Assembly (NCBI GenBank): GCA_025558075.1
Contig: JAHLKF010000004.1
Location: 124,001 to 188,000, forward strand
Source of the DNA: Gaertneriomyces semiglobifer
Lineage: Eukaryota; Chytridiomycota; Chytridiomycetes; Spizellomycetales; Spizellomycetaceae
Reading direction: 5' to 3'
Length of the DNA: 64,000 bases
Of this stretch, positions 10,329 through 24,371 are shown piece by piece. How positions within the stretch are numbered: the first letter of the stretch is position 1; each line of letters opens with the position of its first letter. The translations under genes and the position numbers were made by a program. The notes under the pieces were generated by a model. The model was not told where the DNA came from. It saw nothing but the letters and a program-made list of their open reading frames with translations, and did not search any database.

Positions 10329-11060
10329 GAATGCTACGCATCTTTGCACGTGATGGAATTGAAACAATTTGCAGAATTGAGCTGGAAATTATTGAACCTG
10401 GAGTTAGCTGATGCGATGAAGTGGAACTGGCTGACACCTCAAGATATGACTGAATTTGATCAGCTTGTGGAAGGCACTTGCGGGTTGAAATCACTACTTG
10501 GTGGGCCATATAAATGGATGTGGTTACGAGAGGAGCTTGAGGGTATCTTTTGCTTCGCCGAGCGAGTTACTACAAGTGGAGATCGCTGGCGTCATGCTAA
10601 TCCGAGATTCGCAATGGGGAATTTTGGTTTGACACTTTCCTGTGGCTCTTTACTTTTTTTACAGGTCATACACAAACACGTACTTGCGCCTGCTGTCCTG
10701 GATCTGGAGATATGCAGTGTCATGGTTGTTTGCTGGCTGCATATATATGTATGTCCGTATCTCTTGAATACACTCTCTCGACGGGGATTCTTGCACATGT
10801 GTCTCTTATAAGGTTTCGTCATGCAACTCAATTGACGAGTCGTTTACATCGAAACCAACAGATTTCATCGAATGGATGCACAAGGTTAAGTTATCCATCG
10901 GTATATTGTGCTTGGACTGTCCTCGGTACCGCTCAACCGAGTACTTTCCTAGCAACAGCTCTCCAAACTTCTCATAAAATATGATAATGTTGCAGGTTTA
11001 ATAAATAGGGCCTGGACCTTGCGCTTCGATGAGCTTAACTCCAATCATCCAGCAGTTACT
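10329..11060. other. Gene-poor stretch downstream of the RGG gene
   Basis: Contains a 155-codon plus-strand open frame starting 16 nt after the RGG stop (10344-10811) with no recognisable domain. It ends in a hydrophobic stretch that looks like chance translation of AT-rich 3' sequence. I do not call it a gene. Confidence 0.4.
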
Positions 11061-11853
11061 ATGGGTAACCTCTACGTATCTATCACTCAGTTCCTAGCGC
11101 TAGCCCCCATTTTGGCAATTACCGGCACCAGTGGTTATTTTCTTTCGGCCGCTCAAAGGTCCTCGTCAGCCAAGAGTAACTGGCATAGCGTTCTTGGCGC
11201 CGTACGAGCAGCAAGAAGTTCGGAAAAAGATCGAGTCGGCGTCGTTAGCGCAACCGGGGTTGGGACAGTGCAAACCGACATGGATGCCGATCCAAGTGAT
11301 GCAGTTGGTAAGCGCATGGAGGGAATGCTGGCAGAGGTGTATATGAACGCCGCTTTGATACAGCCGGGTTTAGGAACTCTCGGTAAACGTATATGAGAGT
11401 GTCTTGGGCGCAACATTTTTGTAGGAATGGTAAACTAACCTTCCAAGCCTGTTGTGTTTCTGGCTATTCCCGCCGTTGGATTCGTTTAGGTTGTACGTTT
11501 CGGCCGGTTTACAGCTTTCGTGCCTTGATTTGCAGTTTTCTGTCCTGTGGAGCCGGATTCAACTGAAAATCTCTTGTTGGTGTTGGACGAGGCACGAAAG
11601 CCATACCACTACGAGAACAACACATATATGCAGCGAACTAAAACCCGCAGCAGAGGTTTCGCAGGAGAATCAAAAAAGTTCCCTGTGATTGTATAACCTT
11701 CTTTGAGGAATTGGTAAGGTTAGCGAATAATGCCGCATCTAGCGTTCTTAGACAACAGGATCGCAACCAAGGCTTGACTGTATCGCAGTTGTCGGCACCA
11801 GGTCAAACTTCTAAATCCGCTGTGGACCGCTGTGGTATCCAGAAGGCGATCGA
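11061..11853 (+). CDS. Probable multi-exon gene, exon structure unresolved, function unknown
   Basis: Several frames look coding but need short introns to join. A plausible route starts at ATG 11061 and splices GTAACC at 11065 to CACCAG ending at 11130. This opens a frame reading PRQPRVTGIAFLAPYEQQEV and continuing to a GTAAGC donor at 11307. Further on, the segment 11540-11693 reads EPDSTENLLLVLDEARKPYH and onward to a Lys/Arg-rich tail. A third frame at 11699-11850 (FFEELVRLANNAASSVLRQQ..) ends at TAA 11851. An alternative first frame from the same ATG has a hydrophobic N-terminus (FLALAPILAITG). A CTAAC branch site with acceptor AAG lies at 11434-11447. I do not recognise the family, and boundaries are approximate. 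Confidence 0.3.
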
Positions 11854-13617
<1,764 letters not shown>

Positions 13618-13752
13618 TGCTATCCGTTGCGCTGCAGTTTTCACCCTAGTATTGTACATATTTTCATCTGACAACTCAAACAGTATATAACCCCATCATC
13701 GAGCTGTCTCTTAAATAAATACTTTTACGTTTGCGTCAGTTTATACCGAGGA

Positions 13753-16569
13753 TTAGGCCCTTACAAACTCTATCAACGCCAATCCGAACTCAAATTCCTT
13801 CTCCAGAGCCTCCCAGACCTGCTTTTGGAGCCTCTTCAAGTCGCTCAGTAGTTCATCCACCTGCGCCTCCAAAGTTTCGCTCAAATCATACCGGTGAACC
13901 TGCGAAAGGAAAAGACGTCAAACACCACCTTTCGATAAAAAAACGTTGCAAAGTCACACGAACCTGAAGGAAACCATTCAAGCAAGCTTCTACTACCTCA
14001 AAGTCAGTCCTCCCCTGTAACTTCCACGTAGCGGCCTCAAGGAAGTACAGCATGTCTTGCGTGGTGAGGAGTGATAATTGAAGATGCAGTTCGGATGGGC
14101 TTAGCCCTTTAAGATGCACCCATACGTCGGCGTAATCACTGTCGGTTTGCGCAAGCGATAATAGCCGGGAGAGTTCACTTTGAGGGGCAGAGAGAAGCGA
14201 TGATAGGTCGGATTTGATGATCCGCCCGCCATTCCCAGATGCCGGCTTGGGTGCATTCGCTTCTTCCTTCTCTTTGATCTCTTTCTGTTTTTCTGGACGG
14301 TCAACAAGCATCGAGAGCAGGAAAGGCGCCCGTTTCGGCTTGCTGTCTAGGACCTTCGCCTTGTTCCGCTTTCTGATCGTTTCCAAATTCAAAAATGTCT
14401 GCCATTTTGAGAAATTATGGGACGATAATGATATTATGGACGCATCTCCAAGGGTGGACTCTGCTGCGACATCCTCTGATCCTTCATCAGGCACCATCTG
14501 ATCATCGTCTGCCTCGTCCGCAATGTCAGGCTTAGTCTCATGCGGTGCAAGTGGGAGCGAAAGGTCGATAATATCCTCCTCGCTCAAATTTCGCAGAGAA
14601 ACCTTCTCAAACAGTGATCGGTTCAACCAAAGAAATATTCCGACGTGGCCGGCATGCGCGGTTGCCAAAAAATCCCCTGTCGGTGACATGGTAACGCTGC
14701 GGGGTACACTATCCGTTCGGAACGCATCAATCATGTATCCACTACTTAGATCCCAGGTTCTGATTGTGGAGTCCAACGAGCTGCTAAGAAGCATACGGCC
14801 GTCTGGGCTGAACGTGAGATCCGTTATGCGATTTTGATGACCCCAGAATTCACGAACAGTGCGGAGAGACTCTAAGTCAACGATGCGGATGCAAAGATCG
14901 TCAGAACTAACGGCGAGCAAGGACGAATCCCGGTGAAGGATAATTCGGGAGGGTGCAGATGGAAGGGAAAGGGTTGAAATATGCCTGCTGGTTTTAAAGT
15001 CCCAAAACTAAACGTCGGAAGCAAAAATTGTAACTTCCGTATCAAAGTTAACCGGCAGTATAACCAACAACCCACCTTGAGCGTTCCATCTAAGCTTGCC
15101 GTCACTAATATTTTGTTATACTTGTCACTGACGATGCCCATGATAGCTTTCGTATGTCCATGTTTCCCTTTGAAGGTCTTTCTCAACATTCCACTTTGCA
15201 TGTTATACATGTCCACTGTACCCAAAGCGCTCCCCACAAATCCAAAATTTCCACATACACTCATGGCAACACATTTCACTGGGCTATCATCAGTGCTCGG
15301 AAACGAGTGGTGTCCAATCTTTTTATGCTTCGTATCCCAAGTGCGCGCCACACCTCCCTTGAGATGTGCCGAAATGGCATTGGACCAGGTATGTGTTTCA
15401 TTGGGAGTAGTGTCGAATTGAGTAATACGGGAAATCTGTGTGTTTTCGTGCGGGTTTTTAGGCCCTTGAGAAATCTCCAGGTTCTGTGTGTCTCTGATGG
15501 TATGGAACGTCCGAAGGGTGTGATCGTCACCCGCAGATAAAATTGCTGACGGATCAGATGAGTAATGACGAATGAATGCGGGAGGCTGGTAGTGACCGCT
15601 TCTTGACCGCAGCAATCGAGGAATATCGCTGAGGCTATCGAAAATCCATTGCTTAATGGTATTGTCCGCTCCGGCGGTCAACAGTACTCCTTGTCCCGCG
15701 TAAAATACAGCCGTATGTATCGCCCCACTGTGAATTCCTCTCATAACGTGAATGATGTGTCGCTTGTCCAAGTCCCAGATGGAAAGATCTCCAGCAACAT
15801 TAGCTGTGACCATCATATATGGCTCGTTCGGATTAAAAGCGATTGCAGTCACTTTTTCTTCTTGTTTGAACTCCATGAGCCGCTCATCCACCCGCACGTT
15901 GTGCAGAATAATATCTCCATTCGCCAATCCTACAGCAATAACATCGATACTAGGCGATTGACACATGAAAGCCACGGAAGCGTCAAAAGACTTGAACTCG
16001 TGTATACACTTCATGGTCCTGAAATTGTATAGCCTCAATCCACCCTGCTCGCTTCCGCAAAGTATCTTATTCACGTATGTGCTAGGATGGACGATAACTG
16101 ACAACCGGAAGGTGGCCGGGAACTCGATCTCATTGTGAAATTCCAATGTAATAGCATCCCATATCCGCAGCATGTTATCGTCGCAGATGACGAACAATAA
16201 GTGGCCAACCACGGTCAACGATTTGATGGCTGCACCATCTTCCACTTCGATCGTCTTCCTTTGCTGTGCTCGCTCCGCAACAAATATGGTCGAACCTGAG
16301 GCTGCAAACGTTGAATCTCTGAAAACCGCCAAAGCCGTTATCGGTTTACTGTACGGCGGGCCGGTAATGCGGAGGCGTAGATTCTGACCATCCCATATAT
16401 TGAATGTTGAGCCTACAGCTGATGTTATGAAATTTGCTTGTCCTCTTGCTTGAACGCACACAGGGACGTCAGAGGTAACATATCCGATGGCTTTGAAAGG
16501 CTGGAAGATGCCAGCGACTTTAATCCGCGAGGACTCCTTATGCTCTAGTATCTCTGTCGATGCAACCAT
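13753..16569 (-). CDS. UTP21: U3 snoRNP / SSU processome WD40 protein Utp21 (WDR36)
   Basis: Exons 16569..15076, 15007..13964 and 13899..13753 with 68- and 64-nt introns encode 894 residues, close to yeast Utp21 (939). Two tandem WD40 propellers occupy residues 30-640. The N-terminal start (IFQPFKAIGYVTSDVP) and the repeats ending FNIWDGQNLRLRI, LSIWDLDKRHI and IRTWDLSSGYMIDAF are characteristic of WDR36. The Utp21-specific C-terminal domain follows (NFSKWQTFLNLETIRKRNKA, then helices to LIEFVRA). The short last exon supplies its final helix. The protein belongs to the UTP-B module of the 90S pre-ribosome and works in nucleolar 18S rRNA maturation. The start codons of UTP21 and FAM32A are 341 bp apart (divergent). 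Confidence 0.94.
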
Positions 16570-16910
16570 GACTGGAGAAGCTGCAGAGGTTGGTCCTTCA
16601 CTTAACTCGTCTTCAATGCCTGCAGCTGCTCAACTTGAGAGGCCCACTAATCCTCTTCCCAAATGCGCTGTTCTATCCCGTCCACAGTTCACCTTGCCAC
16701 TGTCCGTCGACTGAAAATGTTCATAATAACAATTTGTTCTGAACAAAGAAGAATGTGAAGGCTCGTTGCTGAGGCAACAGGAGTGTTGTCGATAACTGCG
16801 ACGTTGGCGGGTTCGCGTTCTGTAGTTGCTACTTTTTGGCGAGCTTTCTGAAGTGAAAACCGACCTTAGAGAAAATACCTGTGCCCAGGAAGGGAGCAGG
16901 ATCGGGAAAA

Positions 16911-17473
16911 ATGTCGCCGTACGACTTTGCAGGCGGCTCTTTGAAGCTGAAGGGTGTCATGGACAACCCGATCAAAAAGTAATCACCAGTGTTCTACTTG
17001 AATCTTTCCGTTCCAGCTAATCAGACAATGGGTTACTCTACTATAGGAAGAAGAAGAAGAAGTCGAAACAAGAAAAGGAACAACTTGCTAAAGTAGTTGC
17101 CAACGAAGTTGGTGCATCAGGCAGTACCGGCAGCGACAAAGACAAAGAAGATGGAAGGAAGTTGGAATATGTCTACCGACAGAAAACAGAGGCAGAGCTG
17201 AAATTCGAGGAGGTCCAGAGGAAAAGGGTGAGTATCTTGTGAAGTTCATTTTCTTTCAAAGTCCTGCGTGTGTTGACCTGTTGGGTAGCAAGCGGAAAGA
17301 ATAAAGAAGACCGCTGCGAAATCACACAAGGAACGAGTGGCGGTACGTTATCTTTTGCATTGCTGGTTCCCCGACGAAAGCCGGTACTGATATGTGGTGA
17401 TCGACAGGAATACAACAAATACCTAGAGAGCTTATCTGAGCACTACGATATCCCGAAAGTCGGCCCTGGGTAA
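16911..17473 (+). CDS. FAM32A-like nuclear protein
   Basis: Four exons (16911..16978, 17047..17227, 17289..17342, 17408..17473; introns 68, 61 and 65 nt) give 122 residues. The layout equals human FAM32A (112 aa): an N-terminal LKLKGV motif, a poly-Lys run (KKKKKKSKQEKEQ), an acidic/charged middle, then the conserved C-terminus TEAELKFEEVQRKRQAERI, KTAAKSHKERVAEYNKYLES and SEHYDIPKVGPG. FAM32A is a spliceosomal factor seen in human C* and P complexes, where its C-terminus reaches the 5' exon; that role is family knowledge. Phases agree at all three junctions. Confidence 0.9.
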
Positions 17474-18159
17474 ACGCCAGCAGTTTACAAATGGAGGCTT
17501 CACGAACGGCCAACCCGACTGCATCCGACTGCATCAAACGGTATGCAACTTGTACATATGATATATAAGTAGACGAGGAGTTTTAGGAGGCAGAGCTTGT
17601 GTTATGTACGCAAACGATATGACTTTTTTGACGGCTTCCATTGTCAACCTCTGTTAGGCGGTGCAGTTTGGCTGGCCTTCGAAACTCGATGAATTCCCCA
17701 GCAGTGCCACCTCCGCTATTCCCAGAACTCACTGTCGGCTTGTTAACCACGTCCTGCATGTCCTGCATGATGCAATTGATCGGTTGCGCCGCATGTGGAG
17801 TTTTAATACACAGGCGTCATTTCGTAACTTTCTATTTTTACGCTGTGCACCAACGTCGGCAAGATAACGGACGTTTTTCCAACCCTTCCGAGCAAGTGCG
17901 TTCAACATAACAGTGATAGGGAGCCTCCGAAAACAATGGACCGTCATGTTCAATCCGCCAGGATATTCACATCATTGACTGGCGCCGTGGATATGAAAGG
18001 TAACAAACGAACGCGAACATTGAACATTCGTTCAAGGCACTATTCGGAGACATTAATGAGGAATCAACATTTTGGGAGACGGACTGCAGTGATGCGAGGT
18101 CCAGGATTTATTATGACCCAAGGCATTTTAGTACCTCTAAAGAGCTCACTCCCAGTGTC
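17474..18159. other. Intergenic region (no gene seen)
   Basis: About 690 bp with only short overlapping frames on both strands. A 120-codon frame at 17936-18298 overlaps the following membrane-protein gene in another phase and has no domain, so it is treated as chance. Confidence 0.5.
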
Positions 18160-19192
18160 ATGGCTGCGGCGGGCTTTTTGCCACAACCGTACCAAACGGC
18201 ACATGTTGTACTCTCCTCATGGATGGTCTTTCAAGAACTCGGGAATTTCGTTTATGTCTCACTTCTGTTGCGCCGAAGGCAGACTACATTTACCTTGACG
18301 TTGTTTGCGCTCCATGTTGTTCTCCTGGCATTTGTGGCTGCAAGGTTCTCGCGCTCGTGGATGGAAGTTGAGCCTGTCAGATCCACGGCGGCCATAGTGC
18401 ATAGTATCATCAGCGATGCCTGTTATCACATAGCTGCGAGTTTGCATGTGATTTTAAGCGTCAAGAGGTTCACGATAGCGAATCCAAGCGGAATATGGTA
18501 CCGACCGATTTGGGACAGAGTTCTTATATGGGTAAGCTATAACGTACCTCTGGAGTTGCATGTATTAAGGGTTTGCTATGCAGATCTGGTCAACTCACGC
18601 AGTCCTCTATTGGTTTTCCTAGTTTTCGCGAGCCTTGTTTGTCGTTACGTTTGTTCCGGCGATGGTGATGCATTTCATCCGTCTCGGTCCGAATCCGCCC
18701 ACAGACGCTATCGAGGTCTGGCCTATGCGGGAAATCATCCTATTGGTGGGAGTATTCATCGGGTATCTGCTTCTTTTGGATACCATTTTGGGCACACTCA
18801 TGTATCGTCGCCTTGAGAACTTCCGCCGATGCCTGTCTGGGCCGGTCCCAACCCCGCGATCGGCTCTTCATAAGCGAACGGTGGGGGCCTTGGTAGGGAT
18901 GATGTGCATGTCGTGGATGTGTCTCTTTACTATGGCCGGGGGCGTGGTCATGAACGTCACTGGAGCAGTGCAGCAGATTATCGCAACTGCTGTACATTTT
19001 GTGAGCGTCTTTCATATGACGTTCGCTCTGATATACATGAAGGGACTCAAAGTGCTATTGGAAAGCTTTGGATCTTCACCGGTGATTTCTTTGCAATCCG
19101 AGACCAAAGCTGATACGCTTCAGAGGCCGATGATGCAAAAAGCTGTTGATGCATGCGCGATAGATAACTCGCCTGGTGCGGTTCCTGTCTGA
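18160..19192 (+). CDS. Seven-transmembrane protein of unknown family (GPCR-like topology)
   Basis: Two exons, 18160..18531 and 18623..19192, joined across a 91-nt intron (GTAAGC..CCTAG), encode 313 residues. The intermediate TATGCAG acceptor is rejected because it leads to an in-frame stop. Hydrophobic segments lie near residues 15-38, 43-63, 78-103, 121-145, 160-183, 205-228 and 235-262, seven in all. A short N-terminus precedes them, and a Ser/Thr-rich C-terminal tail of about 50 residues follows (SSPVISLQSETKADTLQ). This matches a G-protein-coupled receptor layout, but I see no hallmark (E/DRY, NPxxY, retinal-binding Lys) assigning a class. A G-alpha gene lies 10 kb away, which proves nothing. 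Family unknown to me. Confidence 0.7.
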
Positions 19193-19354
19193 TGCTTTGA
19201 AGAGTTACTTTTGTAATATGATAGTCATAATGGCAGATCTTGAAATATGCAGATAACTCTTTTATAGAGCGCGCTTCCAACTAGTTTACATTTTTGAGAG
19301 TCATTTCCAACAGTTGTCCTCCGAGCACTCACTTTGAACAGGCAGAAAGCAGCG

Positions 19355-21206
19355 ATGCCTTCGGATATTGAAATTGAATCAACCGAGTAAGTACGCTGTG
19401 GCGTCGTTAGATCTGTGCAGTTCGTGACACCGGCACTTATTCCATCATTGGCATTTACAGTGTCATCCGCCTTATAGAACAGTTCTTAAAAGAGAATAAC
19501 CTGCATAGAACACTACAAACTCTGCAGGTAGATGCTACTCGGTTTCCTGGTCGGCAGGCGTCTAGCATCCTCATTAACCGTCCTTAGGAAGAATCCACCG
19601 TATCACTCAATACTGTCGACTCTCTCTCAACTTTCACCAGTTCCATCACATCTGGTCATTGGGATGCAGTCCTCAAAACAATTACGTCCCTACGGCTCCC
19701 ACCGAAGAAACTCCTGGACCTTTACGAGCAAATTACGCTTGAACTGCTAGAGATGCGAGAACTTGGAGCCGCGAGATCCATACTTCGTCAAACAGATGTG
19801 ATGGAATACATGAAGGATCATTATCCGGACCGATATCTCAATTTAGAGTCACTATTAAGTCGGACGTATTTTGATGGAAATGAGGTGTGGGGAGATGCAG
19901 GGAAAGAGAAACGCAGACAGATTATTGCCCAAGGCCTAAGTGGAGAGGTGACAGTCGTCCCGCCGTCAAGATTGCTGGCGTTATTAGGACAGGCACTTAA
20001 GTGGCAGGATAGCCAAGGGCTGATACCGCCAGACACTGGATATGATCTCTTTACCGGTGCAACACCGTTAAAGAATACCTTGGAAGACGCACCACCGACA
20101 ACGAGCTATGCGACAATCAAGTTCCCCAAGAAGCAACATTGTGAGACGGTAGCGTTCTCACCAAATGGGCAGTATCTGGTGACCGGGACACTCGATGGAT
20201 TCATTGAAATTTGGAACTATATGACAGGAAAGCTACGAAACGATTTCAAATATCAGGCAGAAGATAATTTGATGCTGATGGAGAGTGCTATCTTATCGCT
20301 AGCCTTTAGCGCTGACAGCGAGATGATTGTGAGTGGCAGTCAAGATGGAGGTATCAAAGTGTGGAAAGTGGAAAGCGGAGTGTGTGTCAAACGCTTTTTG
20401 GCAGCGCACGACATGGGAATTACTTGGATAGGTTTTACGAGGAACGGAGATAAAGTATTGAGTGCCAGTTTTGACGGTACCGTGAGGTGAGCTTATTGTC
20501 ATACGGCGCTGATGGGTCCTTAGAAATTCCCGGGCCAGTATGGACTAACGTGCTCGTATTCTATTACCAGGCAACACGGCCTCAAATCGAATAAAACTCT
20601 TAAACATTACCGCGGTCACACGTCCTTTGTGAACCACTGCACGTTATCCCAGGACGAATCCCGGATACTATCTGCATCGTCCGATGGCACAGTTAAAATT
20701 TGGGACACCAAGACCACTGAATGCTTGTCTACGATCAGCTTGAGCGAAGGCAAAACGGTGGCTGCCGGCATCCAAGCGCCAACAGTGAATCGTATCATAC
20801 GCATCCCGAATAGCGATGAATATGTGATCTGCAACAAAAGCGCGTGGATACATGTCGTAAACACAAGAGGCGAGGTCATTAGGAGTTGGTGCGTTGTTGG
20901 AAATGATGGTGTTCGGAAGGATGTTACTTTCATCAGCATTGCTTTAAGCCCAAAGGGTGAGTACGTATATTGCGCGAGCGAGGAGAAGCGGATATATGTG
21001 TTCCATTGTGAAACTGGGAAAGGCATGGGTGACTTTCAGGTGAGTGTGTTCGTCGTTCGGATCATGGCGGCTGCGGGACCGCTGAGACCTTTCATTACTT
21101 GCGCTAGGTGACGGAAGCAGATATCATCGGGCTAGAGCACCATCCGTTTACGAACATTATGGCTGTATTTTCGGATGACGGTATCGTCGGGTTATGGAAA
21201 CAATGA
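19355..21206 (+). CDS. SMU1: SMU1-like WD40 spliceosome protein (LisH-CTLH-WD40)
   Basis: Five exons: 19355..19386, 19461..19527, 19588..20486, 20571..21039, 21108..21206 (introns 74, 60, 84 and 68 nt); 521 aa against 513 in human SMU1. The LisH motif spans exons 1-3 ([20 protein letters not shown]). The CTLH segment follows ([39 protein letters not shown]). The propeller from residue 210 on includes [39 protein letters not shown] and [22 protein letters not shown]1 joins RED/IK in the spliceosomal B complex and affects splice-site choice; it is nuclear. The final 33-codon exon completes the last blade ([12 protein letters not shown]). Confidence 0.95.
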
Positions 21207-21990
21207 ACAATATTATACACAGCCGGGGCACATGATCGTGAAAGATCAGACAGGCTGCACGGCGTAATCTCCGCGTCGTACGGTTTTCTCATTAGCCATT
21301 TATCATTATTTACCCTTCAGTTCAGCGACGTAGAGTAACATATAATCATTAGAGCTGACGGTAGGAGCAAACGCTCCTGGTTGTCCGACGTTATATGACC
21401 AGCGCTTTTAGCCAAGATTGACCTGTTTCGTCAAGTATGCCACGTTGCCAGCTTGACTTTGGTGTCCGCGGTAACTGGTAGTCAATGAACTTTACGTCCC
21501 CGTACCTCATGTGGAGGTCGCGAGTTAGCTCCAGATATCTATGTTCACGCTACCACTTGGACTGTCCCAGCAGGCAAAACTGTCACGTTCGGTTTAGACA
21601 GCATTCGAGTCGGACGCAATTGATTGAACTTCGTCGGAGAATCTGACCACACGGTTTCCTTCAATTGGATCGAAGTCGTGCCCTCGTCCATCGTTCTTAC
21701 TCACTACTTCAACCACGACAGTTTCGAAGTGCACCGGTTCCCCCAACAGGTATCCGCCATGCGACGTTCAAACTGTACACGTAAAGTAAACGCCCGCGGA
21801 AAATGAACGCGTCGCGGCAGCTGCATTTCAGAAATTCGAGAAAGTAAAGACCGACGTCGCAAACCTGCGCAGCGACTGGCGGACTGCGCTTCTTGCGTTC
21901 CGCAGTCTCCTGAAATCTCAGCTCGAGCAATGGAGATATTTCTACCATGGCGCAAAGCTGTTCTCGGTTACAGTCTACTCGCGGTACAAG
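21207..21990. other. Intergenic region with possible decayed coding traces
   Basis: Between the SMU1 stop and the next start, a plus-strand frame at about 21512-21806 reads protein-like (PDIYVHATTWTVPAGKTVTF) but is cut by a stop at 21621. A second frame runs from 21790 into the anchor exon of the next gene. This may be remnants of an older gene; nothing here is intact. Confidence 0.35.
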
Positions 21991-23672
21991 ATGACTTACC
22001 TCCCTCTCCATAAACCCCACGACAAGAGTGTTGGGATAGCCGCGGCGCAAGCATGGAGCACGAAACGGTACTGCAAGGTTCTGGTATGCTTTCTGTCAGC
22101 AACGGTTGGGGCGCTGTTGTTATACAGTGCTGCGAAGGGTGTTGAATGGTAAGTGTATCTAGATGCCTGCAGCCGGTAGACGTGATGCAGGAGTAACAAT
22201 GGCAGTACGTAGGTCGCGCAGAGTGCTATTGGAAACCACGCATTTACAAAGGCACAAAACTCAAACGGTCAACGCCGGTACCTCACCAACGCCGTTGTGT
22301 GTCATTGCTGCGTGGGAACGGGGCGGCTTACCGCAGTACATCCGAACATCCATTGAGACCTTTGGCACATCCTCCAACTCGTCGTTTGCAAAACTTTACC
22401 TTTTTCTCCCTCCGACTGTTAGCAATTCTGCGTTATACGATGTTTTGGGACGCGAAAAGTTACCTGGGAATGTGCAAGTCGTGAATATTGGAGATGTGGA
22501 TGGGGCATATCGCACCACTGGCTGGTCAGGTTTCGTGGCTGATCGCTTATGTGCGGTGTACGGGAGGAAGAAGGAACATGGACATTGCGATGTGTTAAGA
22601 TCGGCTGTGAGGGAAAGCGAGCGACCGCTGTTGGGTGAGCAGCTTACGAGTTTGAAAGCGTCACTAGCAGAATACTAATGACAACGTACGTTACATAGTT
22701 TCTCTCCGACCAATGTATGGAGAACTATTTAAAGATTGGGTACGCCCTTCCGAGTGTGTATCTTGGGCATGGGGCGATCTAGACGTGCTTTTTGGAGACT
22801 TACCGTCTCTCTTGAATGCGCCCATTTTTACCAAAGACGCCGATATCTACACCGTTGCTGCAAATGATCATTGGCGCTTCTACACACATGGTCAAATGAC
22901 GGTATTCAATCAGCGTAATCATACCGTGAATGATGTGTGGCGAGGATGTCCTGAATTAAGCTCCTTTGAAAAGGCGGTAGAATTTTTTCGAGGCACTGGA
23001 TGGTCCGCGCTTGATGAAGGATGCACTGTGCATGCCGCAATGAGCAAAGGATTGAGGATTATCAGTGTACCTGTCCAAGGCGCGGATTGGGGCCAAGTAG
23101 TGATGGTCCGACAGGACCGAGGGGTTTTGACTCGATGCGAGGCATCGAGAAATGAGGCGCTTGTCAGAGAACATTGTCGCCAAGAAATGCGAAAGCTTAC
23201 AGACTTGACGCTGGCTACGCGTGAGATGTCACCGTTTGCTCAAGAACCCACCAAAAAGAAAAGATTGGAGCTTTACCAACCGCCTTCTAATGACGCGCGG
23301 TGTTCTGACTGGTTACCGGCGCACCAGCAATGGTGCATCCGCGGTGCCGAGTGGAATAGTGGAACGTGGTTCGTAGAGACCGTTAAAGAAGGTCCTGTGG
23401 CGCAGGGACTTGAATTTCAGATGCCGGTCTACTTGGAAGCTCGTACGTCACACGGGGTGGAGATTCGTGTAATGGAGCTTGGGTTATTCCATATGCAGAG
23501 ATGGAAAAACCATATTAGCATTTACAAAAGGGATGAAGGTATTGGACAGACATCGGCGGCCCTTAAGCAGGGCCAGGCGGTGTTGGAGTTGTATAATACG
23601 GTGGCATTTGATAATGGGGCTAAGGAGGCGGATCAGGATCTTATTATCATGAAAATCGGCAAAACCTCATAG
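21991..23672 (+). CDS. Type II membrane glycosyltransferase-like protein (DUF6625-like)
   Basis: Exons 21991..22148, 22213..22634 and 22699..23672 with two 64-nt introns encode 517 residues. Exon 1 gives a short basic cytosolic tail and a signal-anchor at residues 27-47 (VLVCFLSATVGALLLYSAA). The lumenal domain starts PTPLCVIAAWERGGLPQYI. It carries a nucleotide-sugar-transferase-like block: LPGNVQVVNIGDVDGAY, then YGELFKDWVRPSECVSWAWG followed by DLDVLFGDL. The DLD and GDL acidic pair resembles a DXD site. This resembles DUF6625-type putative glycosyltransferases by pattern recall, so the family name is tentative. The predicted site of action is the Golgi or ER. The first acceptor at 22213 was chosen because a nearer one creates a stop. 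Confidence 0.7.
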
Positions 23673-24371
23673 GCTGGACCGATTGAGGCAGATACCCGCT
23701 ATGTACTTATGTATTCGAAACGTGACAATATGTGACTTAGTTTCTTCATAGAAGATGATTGGCAAAGATTGCTTAGAACAGGTCAGGCAGTACTCCTCCT
23801 AACGAGCCGCGAAAGGCTTTGCTACCAACGTTTGCAAGTCACGCAATCAACAGCCGTATGTTTCATCTCATTTTCCCATGCCCATCATCCAGTGAACATC
23901 TTAAGGCTAACCAAGCGCAGCTTTCGGGGTAGCCGAGGCCTTATACTGGGGCTACTGCTTACTCCAAAAACAAATTTGAAACACGCCCGTTCTGATATGT
24001 GGTACATTAATAAGTTATTCACCAATTCCAAGATCGTGCTATCAACGTACGACGGCGAACATGGAGCCTGTAGTGCTGCCTGGAACGACCCAGTTAAATG
24101 CTAAAGCACTGCCATTGAAACCGCTAATGGGCTCATATTCTCTATTGCCATTCCGTCGCCATGCATATCGCTGTCCATGTCGTGGTATCAAAGGGGCATT
24201 TGGTGAGCCGGTCAAGTCTATTCGGTACCCTGTTGCTTGGCGCACACTTTTCGCACAGGTTGAACATTTGGACATGACATTTGGTTATCAGGCGCATTCG
24301 CATGCATTGTCGCATTTGCCTTACCTACATGTCTCAACTGGTCAACTGTGTATGTATATGACGGATTGACA

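Noticed and set aside
10344..10811. 155-codon plus-strand frame just after the RGG gene
   Set aside because: No domain, unusual hydrophobic end, and position in the probable 3' untranslated region; AT-rich sequence easily stays open.
17936..18298. 120-codon frame overlapping the start of the seven-TM gene
   Set aside because: Different phase from the membrane protein and no domain; the hydrophobic frame starting at 18160 is clearly the coding one.
18532..18583. Shorter intron in the seven-TM gene ending at TATGCAG
   Set aside because: Joining there reads into an in-frame stop within about 13 codons; the later CCTAG acceptor keeps the protein open.
22149..22175. Nearer acceptors for the first intron of the glycosyltransferase gene
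   Set aside because: CCGGTAG joins to make TGA, and the others break phase or leave an intron under 45 nt; the acceptor at 22211-22212 gives a 64-nt intron in phase.
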